A DNA stretch of 6,515 nt, from assembly GCA_004375675.1 (NCBI GenBank), contig SOKR01000081.1:1-6515 (forward strand), read 5' to 3'. The DNA comes from Dehalococcoidia bacterium (GTDB taxonomy: Bacteria; Chloroflexota; Dehalococcoidia; Dehalococcoidales; BS750m-G39). Numbering within the stretch: the stretch's first letter is position 1; each line of letters begins with the position of its first letter. The notes below the pieces were generated by a model that saw only the letters and a program-made list of their open reading frames with translations, made no database searches and was not told where the DNA came from. The translations under genes and the position numbers were made by a program. Shown in pieces: positions 1-6,339 of this stretch.

Positions 1-40
1 TCTGTCGGCTGTATCTTTCTAATTCTTCTTGGCTAAGCAT
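1..40 (-). CDS. MoeB/ThiF/HesA-like E1 adenylyltransferase, N-terminal fragment (cut by window edge)
   Basis: Only the first 13 codons lie in the window, reading MLSQEELERYSRQ. This resembles the start of MoeB/ThiF/HesA-type E1-like enzymes, where a short acidic helix leads into an 'RYSRQI' motif just before the Rossmann ATP-binding domain. Such enzymes adenylate the C-terminal glycine of MoaD- or ThiS-type sulfur carriers in molybdopterin, thiamine or related thio-transfer pathways. The catalytic parts (GxGxxG, zinc CxxC pairs) lie outside the window, so the exact member cannot be told. A GGGAG sequence sits about 11 nt upstream of the ATG, a slightly long but usable spacing. The gene lies downstream of tRNA-Pro on the same strand and need not belong to the por operon. 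The family call rests on a short motif only. Confidence 0.55.
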   Translation of the reverse strand, partial: MLSQEELERYSRQ

Positions 41-66
41 TTTCTCAGCTACTCCCTCATTGCAGG

Positions 67-165
67 CTAACCGCTGCCGATTATCGTGTCCAAAACAAAG
101 ATTTCTTTCAAATCCGGGTCTATCTGGTAGATGACTTTTTCGGTTTTGCCGTCGGCTGACTGATG
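67..165 (-). other. Short open stretch after tRNA-Pro; possible gene remnant, not recognised
   Basis: A minus-strand frame is open for 32 codons and ends in TAG. It begins within the encoded CCA of tRNA-Pro, and the frame continues open only about 10 codons into the tRNA before a TGA. The conceptual peptide contains KVIYQIDPDLKEIFVLD and ends IIGSG, which looks protein-like in composition. There is no ATG or GTG in frame; the only alternative start is a TTG that would give a 14-residue peptide. A run of 33 codons without a stop is not statistically significant here. It may be chance, or the 3' end of a gene displaced at the tRNA. No function is assigned. Confidence 0.2.
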
Positions 166-241
166 GTCGGGGTGGGCGGATTTGAACCGCCGACCTCAGC
201 GTCCCAAACGCTGCGCGCTAGACCAGCTGCGCTACACCCCG
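164..241 (-). tRNA. tRNA-Pro (anticodon TGG), CCA encoded
   Basis: The minus strand folds as a complete cloverleaf. The acceptor stem is CGGGGTG pairing with CACCCCG, and the anticodon arm is CAGCG-TTTGGGA-CGCTG, giving anticodon TGG for CCN proline codons. The T arm is GGCGG-TTCAAAT-CCGCC. C1-G72 and discriminator A73 are the identity elements used by bacterial prolyl-tRNA synthetase, so anticodon and acceptor agree. The mature 3' CCA is genomically encoded at 164-166. U33 is present. The gene sits between the end of the por/NADH operon and a MoeB/ThiF-like gene, and has its own promoter just upstream. Confidence 0.97.
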
Positions 242-249
242 CATCACAG

Positions 250-278
250 AGTATAGCAAGGCTATGCTTAAGGGTCAA
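250..278 (-). promoter_or_regulatory. Sigma70-type promoter for tRNA-Pro
   Basis: On the minus strand a -35 box TTGACC (273-278) and a -10 box TATACT (250-255) are separated by exactly 17 nt. The -10 box ends 8 nt before the first base of tRNA-Pro, which places the start site at or just before the tRNA 5' end. This is a near-consensus vegetative promoter. It lies wholly inside the 53-nt gap after the last operon gene, so the tRNA need not depend on read-through. Confidence 0.75.
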
Positions 279-294
279 TGTGGGGGGGATAGGG

Positions 295-1014
295 TTAATC
301 GCGGCAGTCGGGGCAGTTATCGAAGGCGTCGGGGGCTAAGCCCGCCTTTTTGATGATATAGTCCAGCTGAGCCTGGGGAGCCCAGTATCTACCGCATTTC
401 TGGCACTTCTTGAGCTTGAATTCCATATCGTTATTGGGCCAGTGGATGTGCCTGGTATCACCGATATCCTCGAACTTTATGGCGTCAACCGGACAGACAT
501 AGGCGCAGGAACCGCAGCCGATACAAACGCTGGAGGACTCAAAGTACGGGGTGGCCATGGCGCGGTCAACGCCGCGGTTGACCAGGCTGATGGCTGAGAC
601 GCCGACAATCTCCTGGCAGACCCTGACGCACAAGGCGCAGAGCATACAGTCGTTATCATCGAGCTTGAAGCTGGTCTTTTCAACGCCCAATTTATGAGCT
701 AAATCCTGTACCGCTTTGTTGTTGGGGCAGCGGGCCAGGAGGAGTTCCATCAACATTTTGCGGTTGGTGGCGATCCTCTCCGAATCGGTCTTTACCTTAA
801 GATCCTCCGCCACCTCGTAAAGGCAGGAAGCCACCAGCCTTTCCCTACCATTCTTGGTGACTTCAACCAGACAAAGGCGGCAGGCTCCGTAGGGAGTAAC
901 CTCTTCATGGTGGCAGAGAGAGGGTATGTAGATGTTGTTCTCTCCGGCTGCCTCCAGTATGGTTGTCCCCTCTTCGGCCTGAATCTTTTGGCCATTGATT
1001 GTCAGTTTGACCAT
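295..1014 (-). CDS. NuoG N-terminus/HoxU-like iron-sulfur electron-transfer subunit
   Basis: A 239-residue electron-wire subunit related to the N-terminus of NuoG, HoxU and HydA/HndD. Residues 1-75 form a plant-type [2Fe-2S] ferredoxin domain with Cys34, 45, 48 and 64. Two [4Fe-4S] motifs follow: Cys123/126/129/133 and Cys164/167/170/174 (CIGCGSCAYVCP). The region around residue 95, where NuoG and HydA have a His-Cys3 [4Fe-4S] site, reads LLLARCPNNK and lacks those ligands. The C-terminus adds a CxxC pair at 204/207 and another at 234/237 (CPDC), a possible zinc or rubredoxin-like knuckle. There is no H-cluster domain, so it is not a hydrogenase, and no molybdopterin domain. The ATG at 1014 starts directly with the ferredoxin domain, has an AGGA site 7 nt upstream, and lies 2 nt after the NuoF-like stop. 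It probably carries electrons between the FMN subunit and the Por proteins or ferredoxin (inference). Confidence 0.88.
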   Translation of the reverse strand: MVKLTINGQKIQAEEGTTILEAAGENNIYIPSLCHHEEVTPYGACRLCLVEVTKNGRERLVASCLYEVAEDLKVKTDSERIATNRKMLMELLLARCPNNKAVQDLAHKLGVEKTSFKLDDNDCMLCALCVRVCQEIVGVSAISLVNRGVDRAMATPYFESSSVCIGCGSCAYVCPVDAIKFEDIGDTRHIHWPNNDMEFKLKKCQKCGRYWAPQAQLDYIIKKAGLAPDAFDNCPDCRD

Positions 1015-1016
1015 TT

Positions 1017-2885
1017 TTACTTCCTTATTATCGCCCCGAGTTTGCAAACGTCATAGCAGGCGTCGCACTTTATGCACTTCTCTTGGTCCAAGACCACGGG
1101 CTTCTTCTTGCCCATATCGGTTATCGCCTCGGACGGGCAGGCCTTGACACAGAGTCCGCAGCCGGGGCACTTTTCTTCGTCGATGGAATAGGTGACAAGC
1201 TCCTTGCAGACGCCGGCCGGACAGCGCCTATCTTTGATATGGGCTTCGTACTCATCGCGGAAATAGCGCAGGGTGGTTAAGACGGGGTTGGGGGCAGTGC
1301 TGCCCAGAGCGCACAGCGAGGTGTCGATAAGTATGGCTGATAGCCGCTCTAGTAGTTCAATATCGCCTTCCTTACCCCTGCCCTCGGTAATGTCGGCTAG
1401 TATCTGGCTCATCCTTTTCAGGCCCTCACGGCAGGGCAGGCACTTACCGCAGGACTCTCCCTCCAGGAAATTGACGAAGTATTTGGCGATATCCACCATA
1501 CAGGTGTTCTCGTCCATGATAATCATGCCGCCCGAGCCCATCATCGAGCCGGCTTTGTCCAATTCGTCAAAGTCCACGGGCAGGTTGAGCAGGCTTTCCG
1601 GGATACAGCCGCCCGAAGGACCGCCGGTCTGCACCGCCTTGAATTTCTTGCCGTCGGGAATGCCGCCGCCGATGCCATAGATAATGTCTTTCAGGGCGAC
1701 TCCCATGGGGACTTCGATGAGACCGGTGTTGTTAATCTTGCCCACCAGCGAGAAAATCTTGGTTCCCTTGCTGCCTTCGCTGCCTATCTTGCCGTACCAG
1801 TCAGCGCCGTTCTTAATGATAAGGGGGACGTTAGCCCAGGTCTCTACATTATTAAGATTGGTCGGCTGTTCCCATAAGCCCTTCTCTACGGTATGCACAT
1901 ACTTCGCCCTGGGCTCGCCGACCTTGCCTTCTAGCGAAGCCATCAGCGCCGTCGATTCACCGCAGACAAAGGCGCCACCACCACGGCTTATCTTGACGCT
2001 GAAGTCAAAACCGGAACCCAGTATATTCTTGCCCAACAGCCCGAGTTTTTCCGCCTGCTCGATGGCTATCCGGGCGTTCTTGACCGCCAGCGGGTACTCG
2101 TTACGGACATAGATGTAGCCCTCGTGGCCGCCGATGGCGTAGGCACCGATGACCATCCCCTCCAGAACGCTGTGGGGATTGCCTTCCATCAGACTCCGGT
2201 CCATAAAGGCGCCGGGGTCGCCCTCGTCACAGTTGCAGATGATATACCTGGTATCGCCTTCCGCGTTACGGCAGGTCTCCCACTTGACGGCGGCGGGGAA
2301 ACCACCGCCACCCCGCCCCCTTAAGCCCGCTTTTTTAACCTCTCCGATTACCGCCTCGGGGGTCATGCCGGAAAGAGCTTTAGCCAGGGCGGCATAACCG
2401 CCTAGAGCCAGGTAATCTTCAATCACGTTGGGGTCAATATTGCTATTGCTACCAAGGAGGAGGCGCTTTTGCTTTTTATAGAATGGCACCTCATGCTCAT
2501 AGGTTATTTTCTTCTTGGTATCGGGGTCGGTGTAGAGTAATCTGTCAACAATCTTGCCCTTAACCGTCGCCGAGACTATCTCGGCGGCATCCTCGCTGCT
2601 TACCTGCTGGTAGAGGATGTTCTCTGGTTTGATTACCACCAGCGGGCCTCTCTCGCAGAAGCCAGGGCAGCCAGTTACCCTGAGGCTTACCTTGCTCTCC
2701 AGCCCACGTTCTTTCAACTCTCGCCTGAAACTGGCAATAACATCCGCAGCTCCCAGAGCCAGGCAACCAGTGCCGCCACAGACAACTAGGCAGGTCTGGC
2801 TGGAGTCTCTGGCCTTGATTATTGATTCCCTTAGAGCCTCCAGCGCCTGCGGCGAGCTCAGTCGATTATTGCTTCTCTTGGCCAT
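1017..2885 (-). CDS. nuoF: NuoF/HydB-like NADH-binding FMN iron-sulfur subunit
   Basis: A 622-residue protein with the full domain order of HydB from bifurcating hydrogenases. Residues 30-110 are a thioredoxin-like [2Fe-2S] domain with Cys36/41/73/77. Residues about 150-440 are the NuoF core, with the FMN/NADH loops GRGGGGFPAAVKW (190-202), NCDEGDPGAFMDR (218-230) and GGGAFVCGESTALMASLEG (302-320), then an SLBB region. Cys479/482/485 (ESCGKCLPC) and Cys525 bind the [4Fe-4S] cluster (N3 type). The C-terminus is a two-cluster ferredoxin domain with Cys573/576/579/583 and Cys604/607/610/614. The family oxidises or reduces NAD(P)H at FMN and passes electrons through the clusters. The ATG abuts the stop of the NuoE-like gene with no gap, so translation is probably coupled. 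Length and architecture match HydB rather than plain complex I NuoF. Whether it bifurcates, and whether it uses NADH or NADPH, cannot be read from the sequence. Confidence 0.93.
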   Translation of the reverse strand: MAKRSNNRLSSPQALEALRESIIKARDSSQTCLVVCGGTGCLALGAADVIASFRRELKERGLESKVSLRVTGCPGFCERGPLVVIKPENILYQQVSSEDAAEIVSATVKGKIVDRLLYTDPDTKKKITYEHEVPFYKKQKRLLLGSNSNIDPNVIEDYLALGGYAALAKALSGMTPEAVIGEVKKAGLRGRGGGGFPAAVKWETCRNAEGDTRYIICNCDEGDPGAFMDRSLMEGNPHSVLEGMVIGAYAIGGHEGYIYVRNEYPLAVKNARIAIEQAEKLGLLGKNILGSGFDFSVKISRGGGAFVCGESTALMASLEGKVGEPRAKYVHTVEKGLWEQPTNLNNVETWANVPLIIKNGADWYGKIGSEGSKGTKIFSLVGKINNTGLIEVPMGVALKDIIYGIGGGIPDGKKFKAVQTGGPSGGCIPESLLNLPVDFDELDKAGSMMGSGGMIIMDENTCMVDIAKYFVNFLEGESCGKCLPCREGLKRMSQILADITEGRGKEGDIELLERLSAILIDTSLCALGSTAPNPVLTTLRYFRDEYEAHIKDRRCPAGVCKELVTYSIDEEKCPGCGLCVKACPSEAITDMGKKKPVVLDQEKCIKCDACYDVCKLGAIIRK

Positions 2886-3356
2886 TTAATCGTAACTCTC
2901 CAGCAAAGTTTTCACCTTATCGGTCTTCAGCTGCCCCGAATATTTACCGTCAATGACCACTATCGGCCCCAGAGCGCAGGCGCCGACACAGTTGACCGTC
3001 TCCATGGTGTACTTGAAGTTTTTGGTTGTTTCGCCAGGCTTTATGTCAAGTTGCCTCCCTATTTCCTCGAGGACTCTGCCGGCTCCCCTAACATGGCAGG
3101 CGGTGCCCAGGCAGACGTTGATTATGTGGCGTCCCCTCGGTTTGAGACTGAAAGCCTTGAAGAAGGTGGCGACACTGTAGACCTGGGTCAGCGGGACATC
3201 CAAACCCTGGCTGATATGGGTCAGGGTTTCCTTGGGCAGGTAGTTATACTCTGCCTGGATGTCCTGCAGGATGGCTACCAGCATACCCGGGTCGCGCTCA
3301 TAGCTATTCAGTATTGAGGTTAGCTTCTGCTTAGTCGGCTTATTTTTCGTCGTCAC
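2886..3356 (-). CDS. nuoE: NuoE/HydC/HndA-like [2Fe-2S] thioredoxin-fold subunit
   Basis: A 156-residue protein of the NuoE (24 kDa) family, the usual length for HydC/HndA. An N-terminal helical part (about 10-70, with the family-typical QVYSVATFF) precedes a thioredoxin-like domain. The [2Fe-2S] ligands are Cys82 and Cys87 (CLGTAC) and Cys123 and Cys127 (CVGAC). In relatives this subunit sits beside the FMN site of NuoF/HydB. The start is GTG at 3356, chosen because a strong AGGAG (3364-3368) lies 7 nt upstream and no ATG gives a full-length protein. The start overlaps the end of porB by 17 nt in another frame, and the stop abuts the ATG of the NuoF-like gene. This ties the NADH module physically and translationally to the por genes. 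Confidence 0.93.
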   Translation of the reverse strand: MTTKNKPTKQKLTSILNSYERDPGMLVAILQDIQAEYNYLPKETLTHISQGLDVPLTQVYSVATFFKAFSLKPRGRHIINVCLGTACHVRGAGRVLEEIGRQLDIKPGETTKNFKYTMETVNCVGACALGPIVVIDGKYSGQLKTDKVKTLLESYD

Positions 3357-4272
3357 TCGCCTTCTCCTTAAGTGAGGCGTAATCAGCGGTCACCCGCTGT
3401 TGTATCTTAACCAATAAGTCTTCAGATAGGTGCCGGAATCTACCTTGCAGCTTCATGTAGTCAGTGACGGGCCGGAGTTCGGGGAAATCGAAGTTCAGTT
3501 TATATTGGCCGTTTTCCACTTCGTAGAGCGGGAATATGCCCGTCTCCACCGCCAGACGACCCATTCTGACCGTCAGATCGGTGGGGCATCTCCAGCCGGT
3601 GGGACAAACCGAAAGTATATGAACATAGGCGGGACCGGGGGTTTTCGCCCCCTTCTCCACCTTCTCAATCAGGTCGAAGGGATAGCTGGGGCAGGCGGTA
3701 GCCACATAGGGGATATTGTGGGCGGCGGCAATAGCCGGCATGTTCTTCTTCCAGCTGGCCTGTCCGATGCTCTGCTTGCCTGCGGGGGAGGTGGTGGTAG
3801 AAGCGCCGAAGGGGGTGGCCGAAGAGCGCTGGATACCGGTGTTCATATAGGCTTCGTTGTCAAAGCAGAGATAGAGGAAGTTATGCCCCCTCTCCATAGC
3901 CCCCGACAGCGCCTGAATGCCGATATCGCTGGTGCCGCCGTCGCCGGCCATAGCCACCACCGTGATTTCCTGCTCGGCTATTCGGCCCTTCTTCATCAGC
4001 ATCTTGAGTCCCGATTCAATGCCCGAAGCCACCGCGGCGGCGTTCTCGAACAGGGTATGAATCCAGGGCACCTTCCAGGAGGTGGTGGGTAACGGTGAGG
4101 AGACTATCTCCATACAACCGGTGGCGCTGGCGATAATGACATTCTGCCCCAGCGCCTTGCAGGCGAGTCTTACCGCTAATGCTTCGCCACAGCCGATACA
4201 GGCACGATGGCCGGGGACAAAGGTATCCTTTTTAGTTACCAGTCGGGGAACATAGACGTTGTAATTCTGCAT
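3340..4272 (-). CDS. porB: 2-oxoacid (probably pyruvate):ferredoxin oxidoreductase, beta subunit
   Basis: A 310-residue thiamine-diphosphate-binding subunit of the four-subunit Por type. The TPP/Mg motif begins at GDGG (110-113) and ends at Asn139 in the CFDNEAYMNTGIQRS stretch. The proximal [4Fe-4S] cluster would be held by Cys25 and Cys28 (CIGCGE), Cys53 (TGC) and Cys223 (SVCPTGW), the pattern known from pyruvate:ferredoxin oxidoreductases. It binds TPP and, with PorA, decarboxylates the 2-oxoacid to acyl-CoA while sending electrons to PorD. The YMNTGIQRS segment occurs in pyruvate enzymes and also in 2-ketoisovalerate enzymes, so substrate is likely but not proven to be pyruvate. The ATG overlaps the porA TGA by one base (TGATG), and the 3' end overlaps the next gene by 17 nt. 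Confidence 0.95.
   Translation of the reverse strand: MQNYNVYVPRLVTKKDTFVPGHRACIGCGEALAVRLACKALGQNVIIASATGCMEIVSSPLPTTSWKVPWIHTLFENAAAVASGIESGLKMLMKKGRIAEQEITVVAMAGDGGTSDIGIQALSGAMERGHNFLYLCFDNEAYMNTGIQRSSATPFGASTTTSPAGKQSIGQASWKKNMPAIAAAHNIPYVATACPSYPFDLIEKVEKGAKTPGPAYVHILSVCPTGWRCPTDLTVRMGRLAVETGIFPLYEVENGQYKLNFDFPELRPVTDYMKLQGRFRHLSEDLLVKIQQRVTADYASLKEKASDDEK
3364..3368 (-). promoter_or_regulatory. Shine-Dalgarno site of the NuoE-like gene (sets GTG start)
   Basis: AGGAG on the minus strand lies inside the end of porB, 7 nt before the GTG at 3354-3356. It decides the non-ATG start and the 17-nt overlap between porB and the NADH-module gene. Confidence 0.7.
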
Positions 4273-5447
4273 CAGTCCCTTACCCCAAATATCTCAAACT
4301 CGTTCGGGCTGCCCTTCTGCGCGATTTCAATGCCTTTATTGATTATCGTCTCAAAGCCGGCTGGGGTAATGTCCCTGCCCCCTAGCCCGGCCACGAAGCT
4401 GACGACCTTCGGCTTCTTGGCCTCGTCATACAGAGCCGATTTCACCTCGGAGCAGACAGGCCCACCGGGGCCGCCGAAGGAGAGCGCCCTATCGACGACG
4501 ATGAGAGTTTCGGCATCCCGGACCGCCTGGCGAAACTCCTCGAAGGGGAAGGGGCGCCAGAGGCGGAATCTTACCAGACCCACCTTTCTGCCCTCGCCCC
4601 TGAGCTTATCGATGACCGTCATTGCCGTCTCGCTGAAGCTGCCCATAGTCAGCAGCAGCACCTTGGCGTCTTCGGTCTTATAGCTTTCCACGGGCGAGTA
4701 ATGGCGCCCGAAAGCCTTGCCGAACTCCTGCCAGGTCTGGAGAATTATCTCTTTGGAGGCTCTCAGGTTGACTTCCTGCGCCCACTTCGCCTCCGAATAG
4801 ATTATGGGCGGGGCGAAATCCCCCATGGTTACTGGTTTATCGGGGTGAAGGGGCAGGGGGTATTTATTAGTCGGCAGGAACCTATCGACAGCGCTCTGTT
4901 CGGGAAAGACTATCGGCTCAATGACATGGGAGAGGTGGAAGCCGTCGAGGTGAACCATTACCGGCAGCAAGACCTTGCGGTCTTCGGCGATACGGAAGGC
5001 ACAGAAGACATTGTCCACTACTTCCTGCCCGTTTTCGGTAAAGAGCTGAATCCAGCCGGTATCGCGAACGGCCATAACGTCGGAGTGGTCGCCCCAGACG
5101 CTCAAAGGCGACGACAGCGCCCGGTTAGCCACCGTCATCACCAGGGGCAAGCGCATGGACGAGGCAACATACAATACCTCGTGCATAAGCTCCAGCCCCT
5201 GCCCGGCGGTGGCGGTAAAGGTCCTGGCGCCCACAGCCGCTGAGCCGAGGCAGGCGCTCATCGCCGAGTGCTCCGATTCAACGGGGATATAGGCGGCGTC
5301 CAGCTCGCCGTCGGCTACCAGTTCCGCCAGGTGCTCAACAATGTGGGTCTGGGGGGTGATGGGGTAGGCGGCGACAACATCGGCATTAGCCAGCTTAACC
5401 GCCTCGCCAATGGCTACCGATACCTCCATACCCACTTTCTTGGCCAT
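4272..5447 (-). CDS. porA: 2-oxoacid (probably pyruvate):ferredoxin oxidoreductase, alpha subunit
   Basis: A 391-residue alpha subunit, the usual length for PorA of the four-subunit enzyme. The N-terminal pyrimidine-binding domain carries YPITPQ (28-33), the VESEHSAM segment (56-63) and the GARTFTATAGQGLELMHE region (73-90), followed by RLPLVMTVANRALSSPL (99-115) and WGDHSD (118-123). The C-terminal transketolase-C-like domain has VGLVRFRLWRPFP (289-301) and VVDRALSFGGPGGP (317-330). With PorB it forms the catalytic site for CoA-dependent oxidative decarboxylation in the cytoplasm. The ATG at 5447 was chosen over an ATG 63 nt upstream: it is preceded by GGAGG at 5455-5459 with 7-nt spacing, and the upstream extension lies inside porD and has no family likeness. 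The start overlaps the porD stop by one base (TAATG). Confidence 0.95.
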   Translation of the reverse strand: MAKKVGMEVSVAIGEAVKLANADVVAAYPITPQTHIVEHLAELVADGELDAAYIPVESEHSAMSACLGSAAVGARTFTATAGQGLELMHEVLYVASSMRLPLVMTVANRALSSPLSVWGDHSDVMAVRDTGWIQLFTENGQEVVDNVFCAFRIAEDRKVLLPVMVHLDGFHLSHVIEPIVFPEQSAVDRFLPTNKYPLPLHPDKPVTMGDFAPPIIYSEAKWAQEVNLRASKEIILQTWQEFGKAFGRHYSPVESYKTEDAKVLLLTMGSFSETAMTVIDKLRGEGRKVGLVRFRLWRPFPFEEFRQAVRDAETLIVVDRALSFGGPGGPVCSEVKSALYDEAKKPKVVSFVAGLGGRDITPAGFETIINKGIEIAQKGSPNEFEIFGVRD

Positions 5448-5740
5448 TATTCCTCCTCCAAGACCATAGTTATTACCCGGGTCGGGCACTCGCGGGCACA
5501 GATGCCGCAACCCTTGCAGTAGAAAACATTAGCCTCGAAATGCCCGTCGTCATTCTGCTGGATACAACCCTCGGGGCAGTAAATCTGGCAAAGCCCGCAC
5601 TTAATACACTTGGTGAAATCGTAGGTCGTCCGCTGCGAGCGCCAGTCGCCCGTCTTATATTGAGCGGCGTTTCCCGGCTCGGTGACTATGGCACCGATTT
5701 CCAGGTCCCTCCAGGTTAATTCACCCTCTGACTTAGCCAA
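5447..5740 (-). CDS. porD: 2-oxoacid:ferredoxin oxidoreductase, delta (ferredoxin) subunit
   Basis: A 97-residue 2[4Fe-4S] protein. The N-terminus (LTWRDLEIGAIVTEPGNA, then YKTGDWRS) is typical of PorD subunits. Cluster ligands are Cys45/48/51/55 (CIKCGLCQIYCP) and Cys75/78/81/85 (CKGCGICARECP), with an extra Cys59. It carries electrons from the TPP/[4Fe-4S] site in PorAB to external ferredoxin or another acceptor. The start is TTG at 5740: AAGGGAG lies 7 nt upstream within the last codons of porC, and no in-frame ATG gives the N-terminus. The gap to porC is 4 nt, and the stop overlaps the porA ATG by one base. Confidence 0.94.
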   Translation of the reverse strand: MAKSEGELTWRDLEIGAIVTEPGNAAQYKTGDWRSQRTTYDFTKCIKCGLCQIYCPEGCIQQNDDGHFEANVFYCKGCGICARECPTRVITMVLEEE

Positions 5741-5744
5741 TCCC

Positions 5745-6314
5745 CTACTCCCTTAGCTCGGTTTCCTTATAGGCTCGTTTCATGGCGTTGACATTTCTTT
5801 CCGCCAGACGGCCGAAGCGATGGTTCAACGGTTCGACCAGTGATTCAAGTTTGACAACGTCGGTGGCTTTGAGCAGCGCGCCGACCATGGTGGTGTTGGC
5901 AATGGGCACGCCCAGTGTTTCCCGGGCAATGCCGGTGGCATCTACCTTGGCCAGTTTGCATTTAGCCTTGAGTTTCTTCTCGATATCGGCAAAAGGCTTC
6001 TTGGTGTTGATTATCACCATGCCGTCTTTCTTTAGCCCCGCGGCGACATTGACAATGGTAAGCAGTCCGGGGTCGAGCACCACCACGACATCGGGGTCGG
6101 TTATCTCGGCCCTTATCCGTATCGGTTCCTGGCTGTCTATCCTGACAAAAGCCTGTACCGGCGCCCCCCTCCGCTCCGGACCGAAGCTGGGAAATGCCTG
6201 GGCGAACTTGCCCTCGCTTATTGCCGCCTGTGCCACCAGTTCGGCGGAGGTAACCGCCCCCTGCCCGCCGCGCCCATGCCACCTGATTTCCATAAGTTGG
6301 CTTTTATCTGTCAA
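5745..6314 (-). CDS. porC: 2-oxoacid:ferredoxin oxidoreductase, gamma subunit
   Basis: A gamma subunit of about 189 residues, the normal length for PorC/PorG. Key motifs are WHGRGGQGAVTSAELVA near the N-terminus (12-28), PSFGPERRGAPV (42-53) and VVVVLDPGLL, which mark the family fold that joins the alpha/beta core in four-subunit enzymes. It is the first coding gene of the operon. The start is uncertain: TTG at 6314 has a good AGGAG (6323-6327) 8 nt upstream, whereas the ATG at 6293, seven codons in, has no visible ribosome site but starts right at MEIRWHGRG as many homologues do. I prefer TTG on ribosome-site grounds; the ATG gives 182 residues. Gamma subunits are shared between pyruvate and ketoisovalerate enzymes in some archaea, so this gene does not settle the substrate. 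Confidence 0.93.
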   Translation of the reverse strand: MTDKSQLMEIRWHGRGGQGAVTSAELVAQAAISEGKFAQAFPSFGPERRGAPVQAFVRIDSQEPIRIRAEITDPDVVVVLDPGLLTIVNVAAGLKKDGMVIINTKKPFADIEKKLKAKCKLAKVDATGIARETLGVPIANTTMVGALLKATDVVKLESLVEPLNHRFGRLAERNVNAMKRAYKETELRE

Positions 6315-6322
6315 TTTATAGT

Positions 6323-6327
6323 CTCCT
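6323..6327 (-). promoter_or_regulatory. Shine-Dalgarno site of porC (favours TTG start)
   Basis: AGGAG on the minus strand, within the 25-nt spacer between tRNA-Arg and porC, is 8 nt before TTG at 6312-6314. It is 29 nt from the alternative ATG at 6293, too far to serve that start. Confidence 0.6.
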
Positions 6328-6339
6328 AAATATAGAAAG

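Noticed and set aside
253..265. Small inverted repeat ATAGC-AAG-GCTAT as a possible operon terminator
   Set aside because: The stem has only 5 bp, is not GC-rich and has no T run after it on the minus strand; it falls within the tRNA-Pro promoter.
1015..1047. N-terminal extension of the NuoG-like gene by 11 codons
   Set aside because: It would overlap the end of the NuoF-like gene; ATG at 1014 has a well-spaced AGGA and begins at the ferredoxin fold.
1273..2112. Plus-strand frames opposite the NuoF-like gene
   Set aside because: They are shadow frames, rich in Ser/Pro/Leu, without ribosome sites or family motifs, opposite conserved cluster and FMN motifs.
295..3356. Iron hydrogenase (HydABC/HndABCD) locus
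   Set aside because: The three subunits match its electron-transfer parts, but the NuoG-like protein ends after two [4Fe-4S] motifs and a CxxC pair, with no H-cluster motifs in the window.
3430..4092. Long plus-strand open frame of 220 codons opposite porB
   Set aside because: It lies wholly antisense to a well-supported gene, has glycine/histidine-rich composition with no recognisable motif, and is explained by codon bias of porB.
5448..5510. N-terminal extension of porA by 21 codons
   Set aside because: The extension is inside porD, includes its second cluster region in another frame, and the downstream ATG has a strong ribosome site and overlaps the porD stop in the usual coupled way.
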